Below are positions 33,196 to 42,535 of a stretch of DNA of 58,678 nt, piece by piece. The position numbers and the translations under genes are program-made. This DNA comes from Candidatus Omnitrophota bacterium. Lineage in GTDB: Bacteria; Omnitrophota; Gorgyraeia; Gygaellales; Profunditerraquicolaceae. The notes under the pieces are model-generated. The model was not told the origin of the DNA. It saw only the letters and a program-made list of their open reading frames with translations, and ran no database searches. The first letter of the stretch is position 1. The number at the start of each line of letters is the position of its first letter. Location of the stretch: contig JAPLLS010000046.1 of the NCBI GenBank assembly GCA_026387435.1, positions 1 to 58,678 of the forward strand, in the 5' to 3' direction.

Positions 33196-34066
33196 AGGTT
33201 CGTTAGTAGCTTTGGTTACCCCGTTCAAGAACGGCAAAGTCGACGAGAAAAAATTAAAAGAGCTGATCGAATTCCAGATCAAGAACGGCACTTCCGGAAT
33301 TGTCCCCTGCGGAACGACCGGAGAATCCGCCACGCTTTCCACCGCTGAGCATGAGCGGGTGATCGAGATCACCATTGAGAAAGTGAACAAAAGGGTCCCG
33401 GTGATCGCCGGAACCGGTTCTAATTCCACCGAAGAAGCCATCAACCTGACCAAGCACGCGGCAGCCAGCGGAGCAAGCGCTTCTTTGCAGGTTTCGCCGT
33501 ATTATAACCGGCCGACCCAGAAAGGTCTTTATGAACATTTCAAGGCTATTGCCGATGCCGTGAATATTCCCATCGTCCTTTACAACATTGCCGGGCGCAC
33601 CGGAGTGAACATCGAGCCGGAGACCATTGCGAAATTAGCCAAGGATTGCAAGAACATCGTGGGGGTCAAGGAAGCTTCGGGAAATCTGGAGCAAATGTCC
33701 AGGATCAAATTTCTCTGCCCGGAAAATTTTGACCTTATTTCCGGAGACGACGGATTGACTTTGCCGGTTTTAGCGATCGGAGGCACCGGGATCATTTCGG
33801 TCGTAGCCAACATCGCGCCTAAGGATGTAGCTAATATGGTCAAGGAGTACCGGAAAGGCAATGTGGACAAAGCCCGCAGCCTGCATTACAAATTATTCCC
33901 GCTGGTCAAGGCCATGTTCATCGAGACTAATCCTATCCCGGTTAAAACGGCGATGGGTATGCTGGGTATTTGCGAGCCGGATCTGCGCTTGCCGATGACC
34001 GCGATGCTGCCGGAGAACGCCGACAAATTAAGGAAGGCCCTTAAAGAGTACGGGCTTTTAAAATAG
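33188..34066 (+). CDS. dapA: 4-hydroxy-tetrahydrodipicolinate synthase
   Basis: A 292-residue class I aldolase condensing pyruvate and aspartate semialdehyde. The Schiff-base Lys161 is in VGVKEASG; CGTTGESATL and SPYYNRPTQKGLYEHF (catalytic Tyr) are intact. It starts with an AGAGGAGAA ribosome binding site inside dapF. A small hairpin (ATCACC/GGTGAT, 34079-34095) lies in the 49-bp gap before dapB. Confidence 0.97.
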   Translation: MFEGSLVALVTPFKNGKVDEKKLKELIEFQIKNGTSGIVPCGTTGESATLSTAEHERVIEITIEKVNKRVPVIAGTGSNSTEEAINLTKHAAASGASASLQVSPYYNRPTQKGLYEHFKAIADAVNIPIVLYNIAGRTGVNIEPETIAKLAKDCKNIVGVKEASGNLEQMSRIKFLCPENFDLISGDDGLTLPVLAIGGTGIISVVANIAPKDVANMVKEYRKGNVDKARSLHYKLFPLVKAMFIETNPIPVKTAMGMLGICEPDLRLPMTAMLPENADKLRKALKEYGLLK

Positions 34067-34115
34067 CTAACCTGCAACATCACCTACGCGGTGATCTTGG
34101 GTAAGGAGAGTACTT

Positions 34116-34838
34116 ATGATAAAGCTAGGAGTCGCCGGAGCGATCGGCAAAATGGGAAGAAGGATCATTGAACTTGCCCAGCAGGACAAGGATTTTGAAG
34201 TTACTTTTGCCCTGGAACGCCGGGGGATCCCGGAGATAGGCAAGGAGATCGGAAAACTCAAGATCTCCTCCAATCCCGACGGAATGTTTTTGATCGACGT
34301 GTTCGTGGATTTTACCACGCCTGAGGCCAGCGACGGCCACCTGGATTACGTGGCCAGGTATAAGAAAGGGTTGGTCCTGGGAACAACCGGGTTAAGCGAG
34401 GCCCAGATCAAGAAAGTCGAAGAAGTTTCCAAAGTAGTCCCGGTAGTATTTACTCCCAATATGTCCATCGGAGTCAATACTTTATTTAATGTTCTGCCGG
34501 AAATAGCCAAGAAGCTGGGGCCGGATTACAGCATTGAAATAGTCGAGGCCCACCATAAGTTCAAGAAAGACGCGCCTTCGGGAACCGCCAAGAAAATGGC
34601 TGAGGTAATTACCGGTGTTACCGGAAAAACAATCCCGACCCATTCTGTCCGGCTGGGGGACATTTTCGGTGACCACACGGTTATCTTCTGCGGCAATTCC
34701 GAGCGGATCGAGATTAAACATCAAGCTCACACCCGCGACCTGTTCGTGGTCGGGGCCTTAAAGGCGGCAAAATGGATCGCCAACAAGCCGGCGGGATTGT
34801 ATACCATGCAGGACGTGTTGTACTCGAGTAAAGCGTGA
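34116..34838 (+). CDS. dapB: 4-hydroxy-tetrahydrodipicolinate reductase
   Basis: A 240-residue NAD(P)H reductase. The nucleotide-binding GVAGAIGKMGRR and the catalytic EAHHKFKKDAPSGTA are intact, as is HSVRLGDIFGDHTVIF. It is somewhat shorter than E. coli DapB (about 270), mainly in the N-terminal domain. It is followed by copy E of the two-hairpin element. Confidence 0.95.
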   Translation: MIKLGVAGAIGKMGRRIIELAQQDKDFEVTFALERRGIPEIGKEIGKLKISSNPDGMFLIDVFVDFTTPEASDGHLDYVARYKKGLVLGTTGLSEAQIKKVEEVSKVVPVVFTPNMSIGVNTLFNVLPEIAKKLGPDYSIEIVEAHHKFKKDAPSGTAKKMAEVITGVTGKTIPTHSVRLGDIFGDHTVIFCGNSERIEIKHQAHTRDLFVVGALKAAKWIANKPAGLYTMQDVLYSSKA

Positions 34839-34849
34839 CAGGTCATTAG

Positions 34850-34962
34850 TTCGTCCTCGGCAGACATTCGCGGATTTCATTAAAATCCGCTCATGCCACG
34901 GACTAAATTCGGCCCAATAACTTATGTCGCACTTCGTGCTCCATAAGTTATGGCCTCATTTA
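34850..34962 (+). repeat. Two-hairpin intergenic element, copy E
   Basis: Fills the 134-bp gap between dapB and the M42 peptidase gene. Hairpin 1 is GCGGATTT / AAATCCGC (as copy A); hairpin 2 (34912-34954) is almost identical to copy B (ATAACTTATG / CATAAGTTAT with a GCAC/GTGC tip). It ends directly before the AAGGGGGAG ribosome binding site of the next gene. Confidence 0.85.
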
Positions 34963-34972
34963 AGGGGGAGTT

Positions 34973-36004
34973 ATGGACCAGCTATTAAAGAAAATTTTGG
35001 ATGCTTCCGGGATCTCGGGATACGAAAAAGAGATCACCGGGATAATGAAGGCTGAATTGAAAAAAAGTTGTTCTGAAGTGATCATCGATAATTTCGGCAA
35101 TGTCATCGCCAGAAAAGGCAAAGGCAAGAAGAAGATCATGATCGCCGCGCACATGGATGAAGTTGGTTTCCTGGTAAAACATATCAGTAAAGAGGGCTTC
35201 ATTTATTTTATCAAGGTCGGCGGGATCGACGACCGGATCCTTCTCGGCCAGAGGGTGGTTATTAAGTCCAAAAAAGGCGACATCCAGGGTATTATCGGAG
35301 CCAAGCCGCCGCATCTGATGAAAGACGATGAATCCAAGCGCACGGTAAAATACGAGGACATGTTCATCGATATCGGCTGCAAGAGCAGGGAAGAAGCGGC
35401 CAAGAAAGTGGAGATCGCCGACCCTATAGTTTTTGACGCGGACGCCGGGATTTTGAACGGGGATTTGTGTTACGGTAAAGCCATAGATAACCGTGTCGGT
35501 TGTTACGCGATGATCAAGATCATGGAAAAGCTCAAAGTTCCGGCTGAGGTTTACGCCGTGGCGACTGTCCAGGAGGAAGTCGGGTTAAAAGGCGCGCGCA
35601 CTTCGTCGTTCAAGATCAATCCCGATTTTGCCATCGCCATCGACACTACGGTCGCCGGAGACACTCCGGGGATCAAGGAGACCGAATCCAACTTGAAACT
35701 GGGATCCGGCGTGGCTATCACCATAATCGAGGCATCCGGACGGGGAGTGATCGTCAACGAAAAAGTCAAAGAACTTTTTATCGAGACCGCGAAAAAGAAC
35801 AACGTCCGCTATCAGATCGATGTCATCGAAGGCGGGATGACCGACGGCGCGATCATTTATATGAACCGCGAGGGAATTCATACCGGGGTTTTGAGCATTC
35901 CTACCCGGTATATCCATTCCTCGACCGGGGTTTTTAATCTTAATGACCTGGACTCGGCGGTGGATCTGGCGATCAGAATTATTGAGAAAGTAGCCAAAGC
36001 TTAA
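34973..36004 (+). CDS. M42-family glutamyl aminopeptidase / endoglucanase-type metallopeptidase
   Basis: A 343-residue dinuclear metallo-aminopeptidase. Metal and catalytic residues are visible: His and Asp in IAAHMDEVGF, Asp in KAIDNRVGC, Glu pair in TVQEEVGLKGA, Asp in AIDTTVAGD, and His in RYIHSSTG. M42 enzymes form tetrahedral dodecamers that trim peptides in the cytoplasm. It sits inside the lysine cluster between dapB and dapL, but there is no sign that it acts on diaminopimelate precursors (the DapL route needs no desuccinylase). Confidence 0.9.
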   Translation: MDQLLKKILDASGISGYEKEITGIMKAELKKSCSEVIIDNFGNVIARKGKGKKKIMIAAHMDEVGFLVKHISKEGFIYFIKVGGIDDRILLGQRVVIKSKKGDIQGIIGAKPPHLMKDDESKRTVKYEDMFIDIGCKSREEAAKKVEIADPIVFDADAGILNGDLCYGKAIDNRVGCYAMIKIMEKLKVPAEVYAVATVQEEVGLKGARTSSFKINPDFAIAIDTTVAGDTPGIKETESNLKLGSGVAITIIEASGRGVIVNEKVKELFIETAKKNNVRYQIDVIEGGMTDGAIIYMNREGIHTGVLSIPTRYIHSSTGVFNLNDLDSAVDLAIRIIEKVAKA

Positions 36005-36018
36005 AAAGGAGATATTCG

Positions 36019-37182
36019 ATGGATTATGCTTTTTCCAAAAGACTGCAGGAATTACCTCCTTATCTTTTTCTGGAGATCGATAAAGCCAAAAGAAAAGCCC
36101 GCCAGGAAGGCCGGGATATTATCGATTTAGGCGTGGGAGACCCGGATCTTCCTACTCCGCAGTTCGTGATTGAGGCCTTAAATAAAGCGGCCAATGACCC
36201 GGCTAACCATCGCTACGCCCTGGACCAGGGAATGCCGATTTTACGCCAAGCCATCGCTAAATGGTACGCCAGAAGATTCAATGTCCAGCTGGAACCGGAC
36301 ACTGAGGTCCTGCCTTTGATCGGCTCAAAAGAAGGGATCGCCCATTTTCCTCTGGCTTTCATCAATCCCGGCGAGTATTCATTAGTTCCTGATCCCTGTT
36401 ATCCTCCCTATAAAGGCGGGACGATATTCGCAGACGGCAAAGTTCATCTAATGCCTTTACTGGAAAAAAACGGTTTCCGGCCTGACCTGGATAAGATTCC
36501 GGCGGCTAAACTCAAAAAAGCCAAAGTTCTTTATCTGAATTATCCCAATAATCCCACCGGCGCGACCTGCGACTTGGAGTTTTATTGCAAGGCCGTAGAT
36601 TTCTGCCGGAAAAATAATCTTATTCTGCTTTCTGACCTGGCGTATTCGGAGATGGCTTATGACGGGTACAAGCCGCAGAGCGTCTTTGAAGTCGATGGGG
36701 CCAAGGACGTAGCTATCGAGTTCCATTCACTCTCCAAGACTTACAATATGACCGGGTGGCGGGTAGGCTGGGCTTGCGGGAATAAAAGCCTGGTTGCGGG
36801 ATTAGCTAAAGTAAAATCCAACCTGGATTCGGGAATATTCTCTGCGATCCAGGTAGCGGCAACCGCGGCTTTGGAAGCCGATGACAGCCACATTCGCAAG
36901 ATGTGCCAGATCTATCAGGAGCGCAGGGATTGTCTGGTCAGCGGGCTGAAAGCTTTAGGCTGGAAGACCCAAAATCCCAAAGCCACGTTCTATGTCTGGG
37001 TCAAGACTCCCAGAGGCAAGAGCTCAATAGATTGCGCGGCCGAGATCCTGGAAAAGGCGAATCTGGTGGCAACACCGGGTGTTGGTTTCGGTAAATACGG
37101 CGAAGGTTATATCCGTTTCGCTTTGACCGTGAAAGTCGAAAAAATCAAGGAAGCCATCGAAAGGCTGAAAAAGTTCCGTTAA
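36019..37182 (+). CDS. dapL: LL-diaminopimelate aminotransferase
   Basis: A 387-residue class I/II PLP aminotransferase. It converts tetrahydrodipicolinate to LL-diaminopimelate in one step, replacing DapD/C/E. Markers are LGVGDPDLPTP, YPNNPTGATCD, DLAYSEMAYDG and Lys240 in EFHSLSKTYNMTGWRVG, the pattern of DapL rather than aspartate aminotransferase. Context (dapF, dapA, dapB, lysA) supports the assignment. DapL is typical of plants, Chlamydiae and several uncultivated bacterial phyla. Confidence 0.92.
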   Translation: MDYAFSKRLQELPPYLFLEIDKAKRKARQEGRDIIDLGVGDPDLPTPQFVIEALNKAANDPANHRYALDQGMPILRQAIAKWYARRFNVQLEPDTEVLPLIGSKEGIAHFPLAFINPGEYSLVPDPCYPPYKGGTIFADGKVHLMPLLEKNGFRPDLDKIPAAKLKKAKVLYLNYPNNPTGATCDLEFYCKAVDFCRKNNLILLSDLAYSEMAYDGYKPQSVFEVDGAKDVAIEFHSLSKTYNMTGWRVGWACGNKSLVAGLAKVKSNLDSGIFSAIQVAATAALEADDSHIRKMCQIYQERRDCLVSGLKALGWKTQNPKATFYVWVKTPRGKSSIDCAAEILEKANLVATPGVGFGKYGEGYIRFALTVKVEKIKEAIERLKKFR

Positions 37183-37197
37183 CCTTAACCGGAGAAC

Positions 37198-37704
37198 ATG
37201 GTCAACTGTTTTATCGCGCTCGGTTCAAATCTTGGGGACAGGAAATACTACATCGATACGGCGATAAGAAAGATCCGTACTCTGGCTAATACCAGAGTGA
37301 TCAAGGTCTCGCGCCTTATCGAGACTTTGCCTCAAGGCGGTCCGGCGCAAGGTCCGTATCTTAACGCGGTATTGGAGGCGGCGACCGAACTTTCGCCGTA
37401 CCAGTTGCTTTTTGAATTGCAGAGGATAGAAGCGGCTTTAGGCCGTGTGCGCGTAGTGTTGAACGGGCCGCGGACCATAGACCTGGATATCCTGACGTAC
37501 GGGGATTGCCGTATCAACGAGCAAGCCCTTTGTATTCCTCATCCCCGGATGCTGGAAAGGGATTTTGTGCTCATTCCCCTTAAGGAAATCGCCGGCGGGG
37601 TGGTTAAGAAGTTGTTCAGCAAAAAGAAAAATGTTGTCAGCCGCAAGGTTGTGAAGAATAAATCGTTGAAATCAAAGCGTACTAAACGGAATAAACGCGG
37701 ATAA
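37198..37704 (+). CDS. folK: 2-amino-4-hydroxy-6-hydroxymethyldihydropteridine pyrophosphokinase
   Basis: A 168-residue HPPK that pyrophosphorylates the pterin for folate synthesis. FIALGSNLGDR, the magnesium-binding NGPRTIDLDIL and PHPRMLERDFVLIPL are intact. Beyond residue about 133 there is a highly basic tail (KKLFSKKKN ... KSKRTKRNKRG) not needed by the enzyme; it may bind RNA or be a disordered extension. It starts 15 bp after dapL and is followed by panC. Confidence 0.94.
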   Translation: MVNCFIALGSNLGDRKYYIDTAIRKIRTLANTRVIKVSRLIETLPQGGPAQGPYLNAVLEAATELSPYQLLFELQRIEAALGRVRVVLNGPRTIDLDILTYGDCRINEQALCIPHPRMLERDFVLIPLKEIAGGVVKKLFSKKKNVVSRKVVKNKSLKSKRTKRNKRG

Positions 37705-37720
37705 CGAACTAACGATTATT

Positions 37721-38569
37721 ATGCGCATTATTCGAAGTATACCCGAAATGCAGAAAATCTGCGCAGCCCTAAAGCGCAAAGGCCGGACCATCGGTTTTGT
37801 TCCTACTATGGGCGCTTTGCATAAGGGCCATTTAAGCCTGATCCAACAGGCCCGCAAAGATAACCGTACGATCGTAGTCAGTATTTTTGTCAATCCTATC
37901 CAATTCGCTCTCCACGAAGACCTTAAAGCTTATCCCCGTCCTTTTAAAAAAGATATTCCTCTTTTACAAAAAGAGAATGTTGATTTTCTTTTTTATCCCC
38001 AGGCAGAAAAAATGTACCCGGAAAATTTCCGGACTTCGGTTGAGGTGAAAGTTATGGGCAAAGTGCTTTGCGGTGTTTCCCGGCCCGACCATTTTTGCGG
38101 GGTAGCCACGGTGGTAACCAAACTTTTCAATATCATCCAGCCGGACGCCGCTTATTTCGGACAGAAAGACGCTCAGCAGGCAACGATCATCCGCAGGATG
38201 GCCGATGATCTGAATATGCCTTTCAAGATCAAAGTCATGCCCACGGTCAGGGATACTGACGGCCTGGCTTTAAGCTCAAGGAATGTTTATCTCAACTCTC
38301 AAGAGCGCCAAGACAGTCTGGTTTTGTCCAAGGCTTTAGGATTGGCCCGGGAATTGATCCGCCATGGCCAGAGAAACGCGCTGTGCGTAATCAACAGGAT
38401 GAAAGCCTTGATCAGAACCAAGAAAACCGCTAAGATCGGCTACATCGCTATAGTAGATAGCCGGACTCTCAATCCGGTTAAAATTGTCGGCAACAACTGT
38501 CTGATCTGCCTGGCAGTGCGTTTCGGAAAGACCAGGTTGATAGATAATTTATTAACGAGAGGGGAATAA
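37721..38569 (+). CDS. panC: Pantothenate synthetase
   Basis: A 282-residue ligase joining pantoate and beta-alanine with ATP. FVPTMGALHKGHLSLI contains the HIGH-like motif; SIFVNPIQF, YFGQKDAQQ and the LSSRN loop (KMSKS equivalent) follow. Length is normal. nadX begins 8 bp downstream. Confidence 0.97.
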   Translation: MRIIRSIPEMQKICAALKRKGRTIGFVPTMGALHKGHLSLIQQARKDNRTIVVSIFVNPIQFALHEDLKAYPRPFKKDIPLLQKENVDFLFYPQAEKMYPENFRTSVEVKVMGKVLCGVSRPDHFCGVATVVTKLFNIIQPDAAYFGQKDAQQATIIRRMADDLNMPFKIKVMPTVRDTDGLALSSRNVYLNSQERQDSLVLSKALGLARELIRHGQRNALCVINRMKALIRTKKTAKIGYIAIVDSRTLNPVKIVGNNCLICLAVRFGKTRLIDNLLTRGE

Positions 38570-38577
38570 GGGAAATT

Positions 38578-39399
38578 ATGAAAATACTCAAAATTGGAAT
38601 CGTGGGATGCGGAGCGATCGGAAGTTCATTGGCTAAGGCGGTCAGCCGGGATTTTAATAAGGCGGCGAAACTCGCGGCTTTATACGATCTTATCCAGGAT
38701 AAATCGGAAGGACTTTCGTTTAAGCTGACCGGAAAAAAAGATCTGGCGGTTGACAGTTTAGAGAGACTTATTCGTAAATCGGACCTGGTCATCGAAGCCG
38801 CCCACGCCAATTGTTCCCTGGATATCGCCCGTAAAGCAGTTTCCAGGGGCAAAGACGCGATGATCATGAGCGTGGGCGGGGTTGTCGGCGGGTTTATTTC
38901 CCTGGCCAGATCAGCTTCCCTGGCCAACGCCAGGATCTACATCCCCAGCGGAGCTATTGCCGGCATCGACGCGCTTAAAGCCGCTCATTTAGGCAAGGTC
39001 AGAAAAGTCGTTCTGACCACCAGGAAAAACCCTTTATCTTTTAAAGGCGTTAAATATGTTCAGGACAAAAAGATCAAGCTGGATAAAATAAAGAAAGATA
39101 CCGTGCTGTTTTCCGGATCCGCGCGCCTGGCGATGAAATTTTTCCCGCAAAACGTCAATGTCGCGGGGATCCTCAGCCTGGCCGGAATAGGATCGAACAA
39201 GACCAGGGTCAAGATCATCGCATCTCCCAGCGCTTTGAGGAATATACACGAGATAGAGATCGAATCGGAAGCCGGCAAAGTTTTTACCCGGACCGAGAAT
39301 GTTTTGCATCCCGATAACCCCAAGACCAGTTACTTAGCGGTTTTATCGGCTGTGGCCACCTTGATACTGATCCTTGAGCCTTCAAGAGTGGGCTCTTGA
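38578..39399 (+). CDS. nadX: Aspartate dehydrogenase
   Basis: A 273-residue NAD(P)-dependent L-aspartate dehydrogenase. The Rossmann loop is GIVGCGAIGSSLAKA. The C-terminal domain has YIPSGAIAGIDALKAA, FPQNVNVAGILSLAGIG, IHEIEIESEAGK and HPDNPKTSYLA, all characteristic of NadX. It makes iminoaspartate for NAD synthesis (with NadA and NadC) in Thermotoga and others. No nadA/nadC is nearby; the neighbour panC makes a link to aspartate or coenzyme metabolism possible but unproved. Confidence 0.9.
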   Translation: MKILKIGIVGCGAIGSSLAKAVSRDFNKAAKLAALYDLIQDKSEGLSFKLTGKKDLAVDSLERLIRKSDLVIEAAHANCSLDIARKAVSRGKDAMIMSVGGVVGGFISLARSASLANARIYIPSGAIAGIDALKAAHLGKVRKVVLTTRKNPLSFKGVKYVQDKKIKLDKIKKDTVLFSGSARLAMKFFPQNVNVAGILSLAGIGSNKTRVKIIASPSALRNIHEIEIESEAGKVFTRTENVLHPDNPKTSYLAVLSAVATLILILEPSRVGS

Positions 39400-39637
39400 T
39401 AAGGTACAGAAGGTGGGGATCAAAAGAGAAAAGGGATTCCTTTATTACCTGGATAAGCAGGGTGATGTTTCTTGCGCGAAAATGGCAAGAGGCAAAAATA
39501 AGGGAGGAAAACCTAAGAAAGTAGCCAAATGCGGTATCAAGAGAAAAGAGGGCTATCTCTACTTCATCGACAAAGCAGGTGATGTCTCTTGCGCTAAGAT
39601 GGTAAGAGGCGGAAAGAAGAAGAAGAGTAAGAAATAA
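39374..39637 (+). CDS. Small basic protein made of two copies of a GIKR-GYLY-GDVSCAKM module
   Basis: An 87-residue protein, not assigned to a named family. It consists of two near-identical modules of about 28 residues: VGIKREKGFLYYLDKQGDVSCAKMARG and CGIKRKEGYLYFIDKAGDVSCAKMVRG, joined and ended by Lys/Gly-rich linkers. Each module would make a few short beta strands with one Cys. The TTG at 39374 overlaps nadX by 26 bp and has no ribosome binding site; a GTG at 39413 is an alternative start. I recall similar short proteins in candidate phyla, but cannot confirm this. The basic charge suggests nucleic-acid or ribosome binding; that is only a guess. Confidence 0.7.
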   Translation: MSLQEWALDKVQKVGIKREKGFLYYLDKQGDVSCAKMARGKNKGGKPKKVAKCGIKRKEGYLYFIDKAGDVSCAKMVRGGKKKKSKK

Positions 39638-39647
39638 GTGTCCTTGA

Positions 39648-39698
39648 AAGAATGAAGCCTCTGTTGAAATTACTTCTTTCGGCAGGGGCTTCATTCTT
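39648..39698 (+). terminator. Long hairpin between the two-module protein and uvrA
   Basis: AAGAATGAAGCC (39648-39659) pairs perfectly with GGCTTCATTCTT (39687-39698), and the stem can extend inward by four more pairs. No long T-run follows, so it is a likely but imperfect terminator. A TATAAT at 39698-39703 directly follows, 9 nt before the uvrA ATG, but no good -35 box accompanies it. Confidence 0.6.
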
Positions 39699-39712
39699 AT
39701 AATACTAAAAAT

Positions 39713-42511
39713 ATGGAAGAATTTATCGTAATCAGGGGAGCTAAGGAACACAATCTTAAGAGTATTGACCTGAAGCTGCCCCGCAATAAATTTATCGTGG
39801 TTACCGGGCTATCCGGCTCGGGAAAGTCCAGCCTTGCCTTTGACACTATTTATGCCGAAGGCCAGCGCCGTTATGTGGAGAGCCTTTCCAGCTATGCCCG
39901 TCAGTTCTTGGAGCAGCTGCAAAAGCCGGACGTGGAATACATCGAAGGGCTGTCCCCGGCTATATCCATAGAGCAGCGTAATGCCGGCGCGAATCCCCGT
40001 TCCACGGTCGCCACGCAGACCGAGATCTACGATTATCTGCGGCTTCTTTTCGCCCGGGTAGGCCATGCTCACTGTTATAAATGCGGCCAACCGGTAGAGC
40101 GGCAGAGCGCCCAGGAAATAGTCCAAAGGGTAAACGTTATTTTCGCGGATAAGCCGGTGCAGGTTTTAGCGCCGTTCGTTCAAGGTAAAAAAGGCGAATA
40201 CAGGGATATTTCCAACCAGGTCCAGAAAGCGGGATTCGTGCGCTGCCGCATCGACGGAAAAGTCTTTGAGCTGCCCATAAAAGTCAAGCTGGAAAAATAT
40301 AAGATCCATAATATCGAAGTCGTTGTCGACCGTCTTAAAATTACCCCCGAAAATACCAGCCGCCTTACGGATTCCGTGGAAACCGCGCTTAAGACTTCCA
40401 AAGGATCGGTGATCATCAGCCCCGGAGACAACCCGGCAAATGATATCGTTTTTAGCGAGAAATACGCCTGCGCCAAGTGCGGGATCGATATCTCCGAGAT
40501 CGAACCGCGTCTTTTTTCTTTTAATTCTCCTTATGGTGCCTGTCCCGCTTGCAATGGATTGGGGATAAAACTGGAATTCGACCCGGACCTGGTCATCCCG
40601 GATAAGACCAAATCCATTAACGAAGGGGCGATTGCGCCCTGGAAACGCGGAGGCCGGGGCTATATTCTTTATTACCGTTGGCTTTTGCGGGAGTTATCCC
40701 ATAAATTGAGCTTTAGCCTGGACACCCCTTTCAATAAATTACCTAAAGATATCGCCAATGCCATTCTCTACGGCAGTGAGGAATATGCCGGCAGCAAACC
40801 GTTTGAAGGAGTCATTCCGCATTTAGAAAGGCTTTTTAAGGAATCCGACAGTGATTATCTTAAAGAAGAGATCCAAAAATTCATGTCCAGCCTGCCTTGT
40901 CCGCAATGTGACGGTGCCCGGCTTAAAAAAGAGGCGTTGGCAGTAACCATTAATAAGAAGAATATTTCCCAGGTGGTCAATATGCCGATCAAAGAGGCGC
41001 AGGAGTTTTTCCGCGCTTTGAGCTTCAATGAAACCGAGAAACTGATCGCTGTTCAGATATTAAAAGAAGTGATAGCCCGGCTGCAGTTTTGCATCGATGT
41101 GGGGCTGGATTATTTGACCCTGGAGCGAAAAAGCGCCACCCTTTCCGGAGGAGAAGCGCAAAGAGTAAGGCTTGCCACTCAAGTGGGTTCGGGGCTGGTG
41201 GGAGTTTTGTATATCCTGGATGAGCCGAGCATCGGGTTGCACCCTAAAGATACGGCGAAGCTTATCGCCACCCTAAAGAAACTAAGGGACTTGGGCAATA
41301 CCCTGATCGTGGTCGAGCACGATGAATCTTTGATCCGTTCTTCGGATTACGTGGTTGATTTGGGGCCGGGAGCCGGACGCCACGGAGGAGAAGTGATATT
41401 CTCGGGTCCCCTGGATGATCTGTTGAAAAATAAGAATTCGCTTACCGCAAAATATTTGCGCCGGGAATTTTCCATCCCAATGCCTTTGAACCGCAGGAGC
41501 TGGAAAGCAAATAAGTTCCTGGAGATCAAGGGGGCGTGCGAGCATAATTTAAAAAACATCGACGTGAAATTCCCGCTGGGCAATTTCATCTGTGTCAGCG
41601 GAGTTTCCGGATCGGGGAAATCAACCCTGATCCAGGATATACTCTCCAAGAGCCTGATGAGAAAAATTTACCTTTCTAAAGAAAAACCCGGTGCCTGCAA
41701 AAAAGTCTTAGGGATGGAGAATATCGATAAAGTGATCATCGTTGACCAGTCGCCTATCGGCAGGACCCCGCGTTCCAACCCGGCCACTTATACCGGGATA
41801 TTCACTCAGATCCGGGATATTTTCAGCCGGCTGCCCGAGTCCAGGGTGCGCGGTTTTAAACCGGGCAGGTTTTCTTTTAACGTTAAAGGCGGCCGGTGCG
41901 AAGCCTGCACCGGAGACGGGATCAAGAAGATTGAGATGCATTTTCTTCCAGATGTTTACGTCAAGTGCGGCGTATGCTCCGGCCGGCGTTTTAACGAGGC
42001 CACGCTGCAGATAAAATACAAGGGCAAATCCATAGCCGACGTTCTGGAGATGACCGTCGAAGAAGGGCTTAACCTTTTCGAGAATATAAGCTCCATCAAG
42101 AATCCTCTTCTAACTCTTTACGAAGTCGGCTTAGGCTATATCCAGCTGGGGCAATCCGCGACTACCCTTTCCGGCGGAGAGGCTCAGCGGATCAAGTTAT
42201 CTGCCGAGCTCTCTAAGCGCGCCACCGGAAAGACGGTTTATATCCTGGATGAGCCCACTACCGGGCTGCATTTTGCCGACGTGGAAAGATTGGTCGCGGT
42301 CCTGCAGAGGCTGGTTGACCGCGGCAATACCGTGATTGTTATCGAGCATAACCTGGAAGTGCTCAAATGCGCGGATTACCTTATCGATCTGGGTCCGGAG
42401 GGAGGGGACCGGGGCGGCAATCTGGTGGCCAGCGGCAGCCCGGAAGATTTAGTTAAAGCGGCCGGATCTTATACCGGGGAGTTCTTAAGAAAGGTATTGA
42501 ATAACCGTTGA
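39713..42511 (+). CDS. uvrA: Excinuclease ABC subunit A
   Basis: A 932-residue UvrA, the damage-recognising ATPase of nucleotide excision repair. Two ABC modules: Walker [10 protein letters not shown] (32-40) with signature [12 protein letters not shown], and GVSGSGKST (about 630) with signature [14 protein letters not shown]. Zinc modules are visible as [16 protein letters not shown] and [16 protein letters not shown]. The UvrB-binding and insertion domains are full length. No Shine-Dalgarno precedes the ATG. It contrasts with the neighbouring short Mfd, since UvrA is the partner Mfd normally recruits. Confidence 0.98.
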   Translation: MEEFIVIRGAKEHNLKSIDLKLPRNKFIVVTGLSGSGKSSLAFDTIYAEGQRRYVESLSSYARQFLEQLQKPDVEYIEGLSPAISIEQRNAGANPRSTVATQTEIYDYLRLLFARVGHAHCYKCGQPVERQSAQEIVQRVNVIFADKPVQVLAPFVQGKKGEYRDISNQVQKAGFVRCRIDGKVFELPIKVKLEKYKIHNIEVVVDRLKITPENTSRLTDSVETALKTSKGSVIISPGDNPANDIVFSEKYACAKCGIDISEIEPRLFSFNSPYGACPACNGLGIKLEFDPDLVIPDKTKSINEGAIAPWKRGGRGYILYYRWLLRELSHKLSFSLDTPFNKLPKDIANAILYGSEEYAGSKPFEGVIPHLERLFKESDSDYLKEEIQKFMSSLPCPQCDGARLKKEALAVTINKKNISQVVNMPIKEAQEFFRALSFNETEKLIAVQILKEVIARLQFCIDVGLDYLTLERKSATLSGGEAQRVRLATQVGSGLVGVLYILDEPSIGLHPKDTAKLIATLKKLRDLGNTLIVVEHDESLIRSSDYVVDLGPGAGRHGGEVIFSGPLDDLLKNKNSLTAKYLRREFSIPMPLNRRSWKANKFLEIKGACEHNLKNIDVKFPLGNFICVSGVSGSGKSTLIQDILSKSLMRKIYLSKEKPGACKKVLGMENIDKVIIVDQSPIGRTPRSNPATYTGIFTQIRDIFSRLPESRVRGFKPGRFSFNVKGGRCEACTGDGIKKIEMHFLPDVYVKCGVCSGRRFNEATLQIKYKGKSIADVLEMTVEEGLNLFENISSIKNPLLTLYEVGLGYIQLGQSATTLSGGEAQRIKLSAELSKRATGKTVYILDEPTTGLHFADVERLVAVLQRLVDRGNTVIVIEHNLEVLKCADYLIDLGPEGGDRGGNLVASGSPEDLVKAAGSYTGEFLRKVLNNR

Positions 42512-42525
42512 AGTAGTGGTATAGT
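42497..42525 (+). promoter_or_regulatory. Sigma70-type promoter for the TPR-ExbBD cluster
   Basis: TTGAAT (42497-42502), a 17-bp spacer, then TATAGT (42520-42525), overlapping the end of uvrA. The next ATG is at 42536, only 10 nt later and without a ribosome binding site. Confidence 0.55.
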
Positions 42526-42535
42526 TTAAATTCCA

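Noticed and set aside
34079-34095. Terminator between dapA and dapB
   Set aside because: The 6-bp hairpin has no T-run and lies in a 49-bp gap inside an operon.
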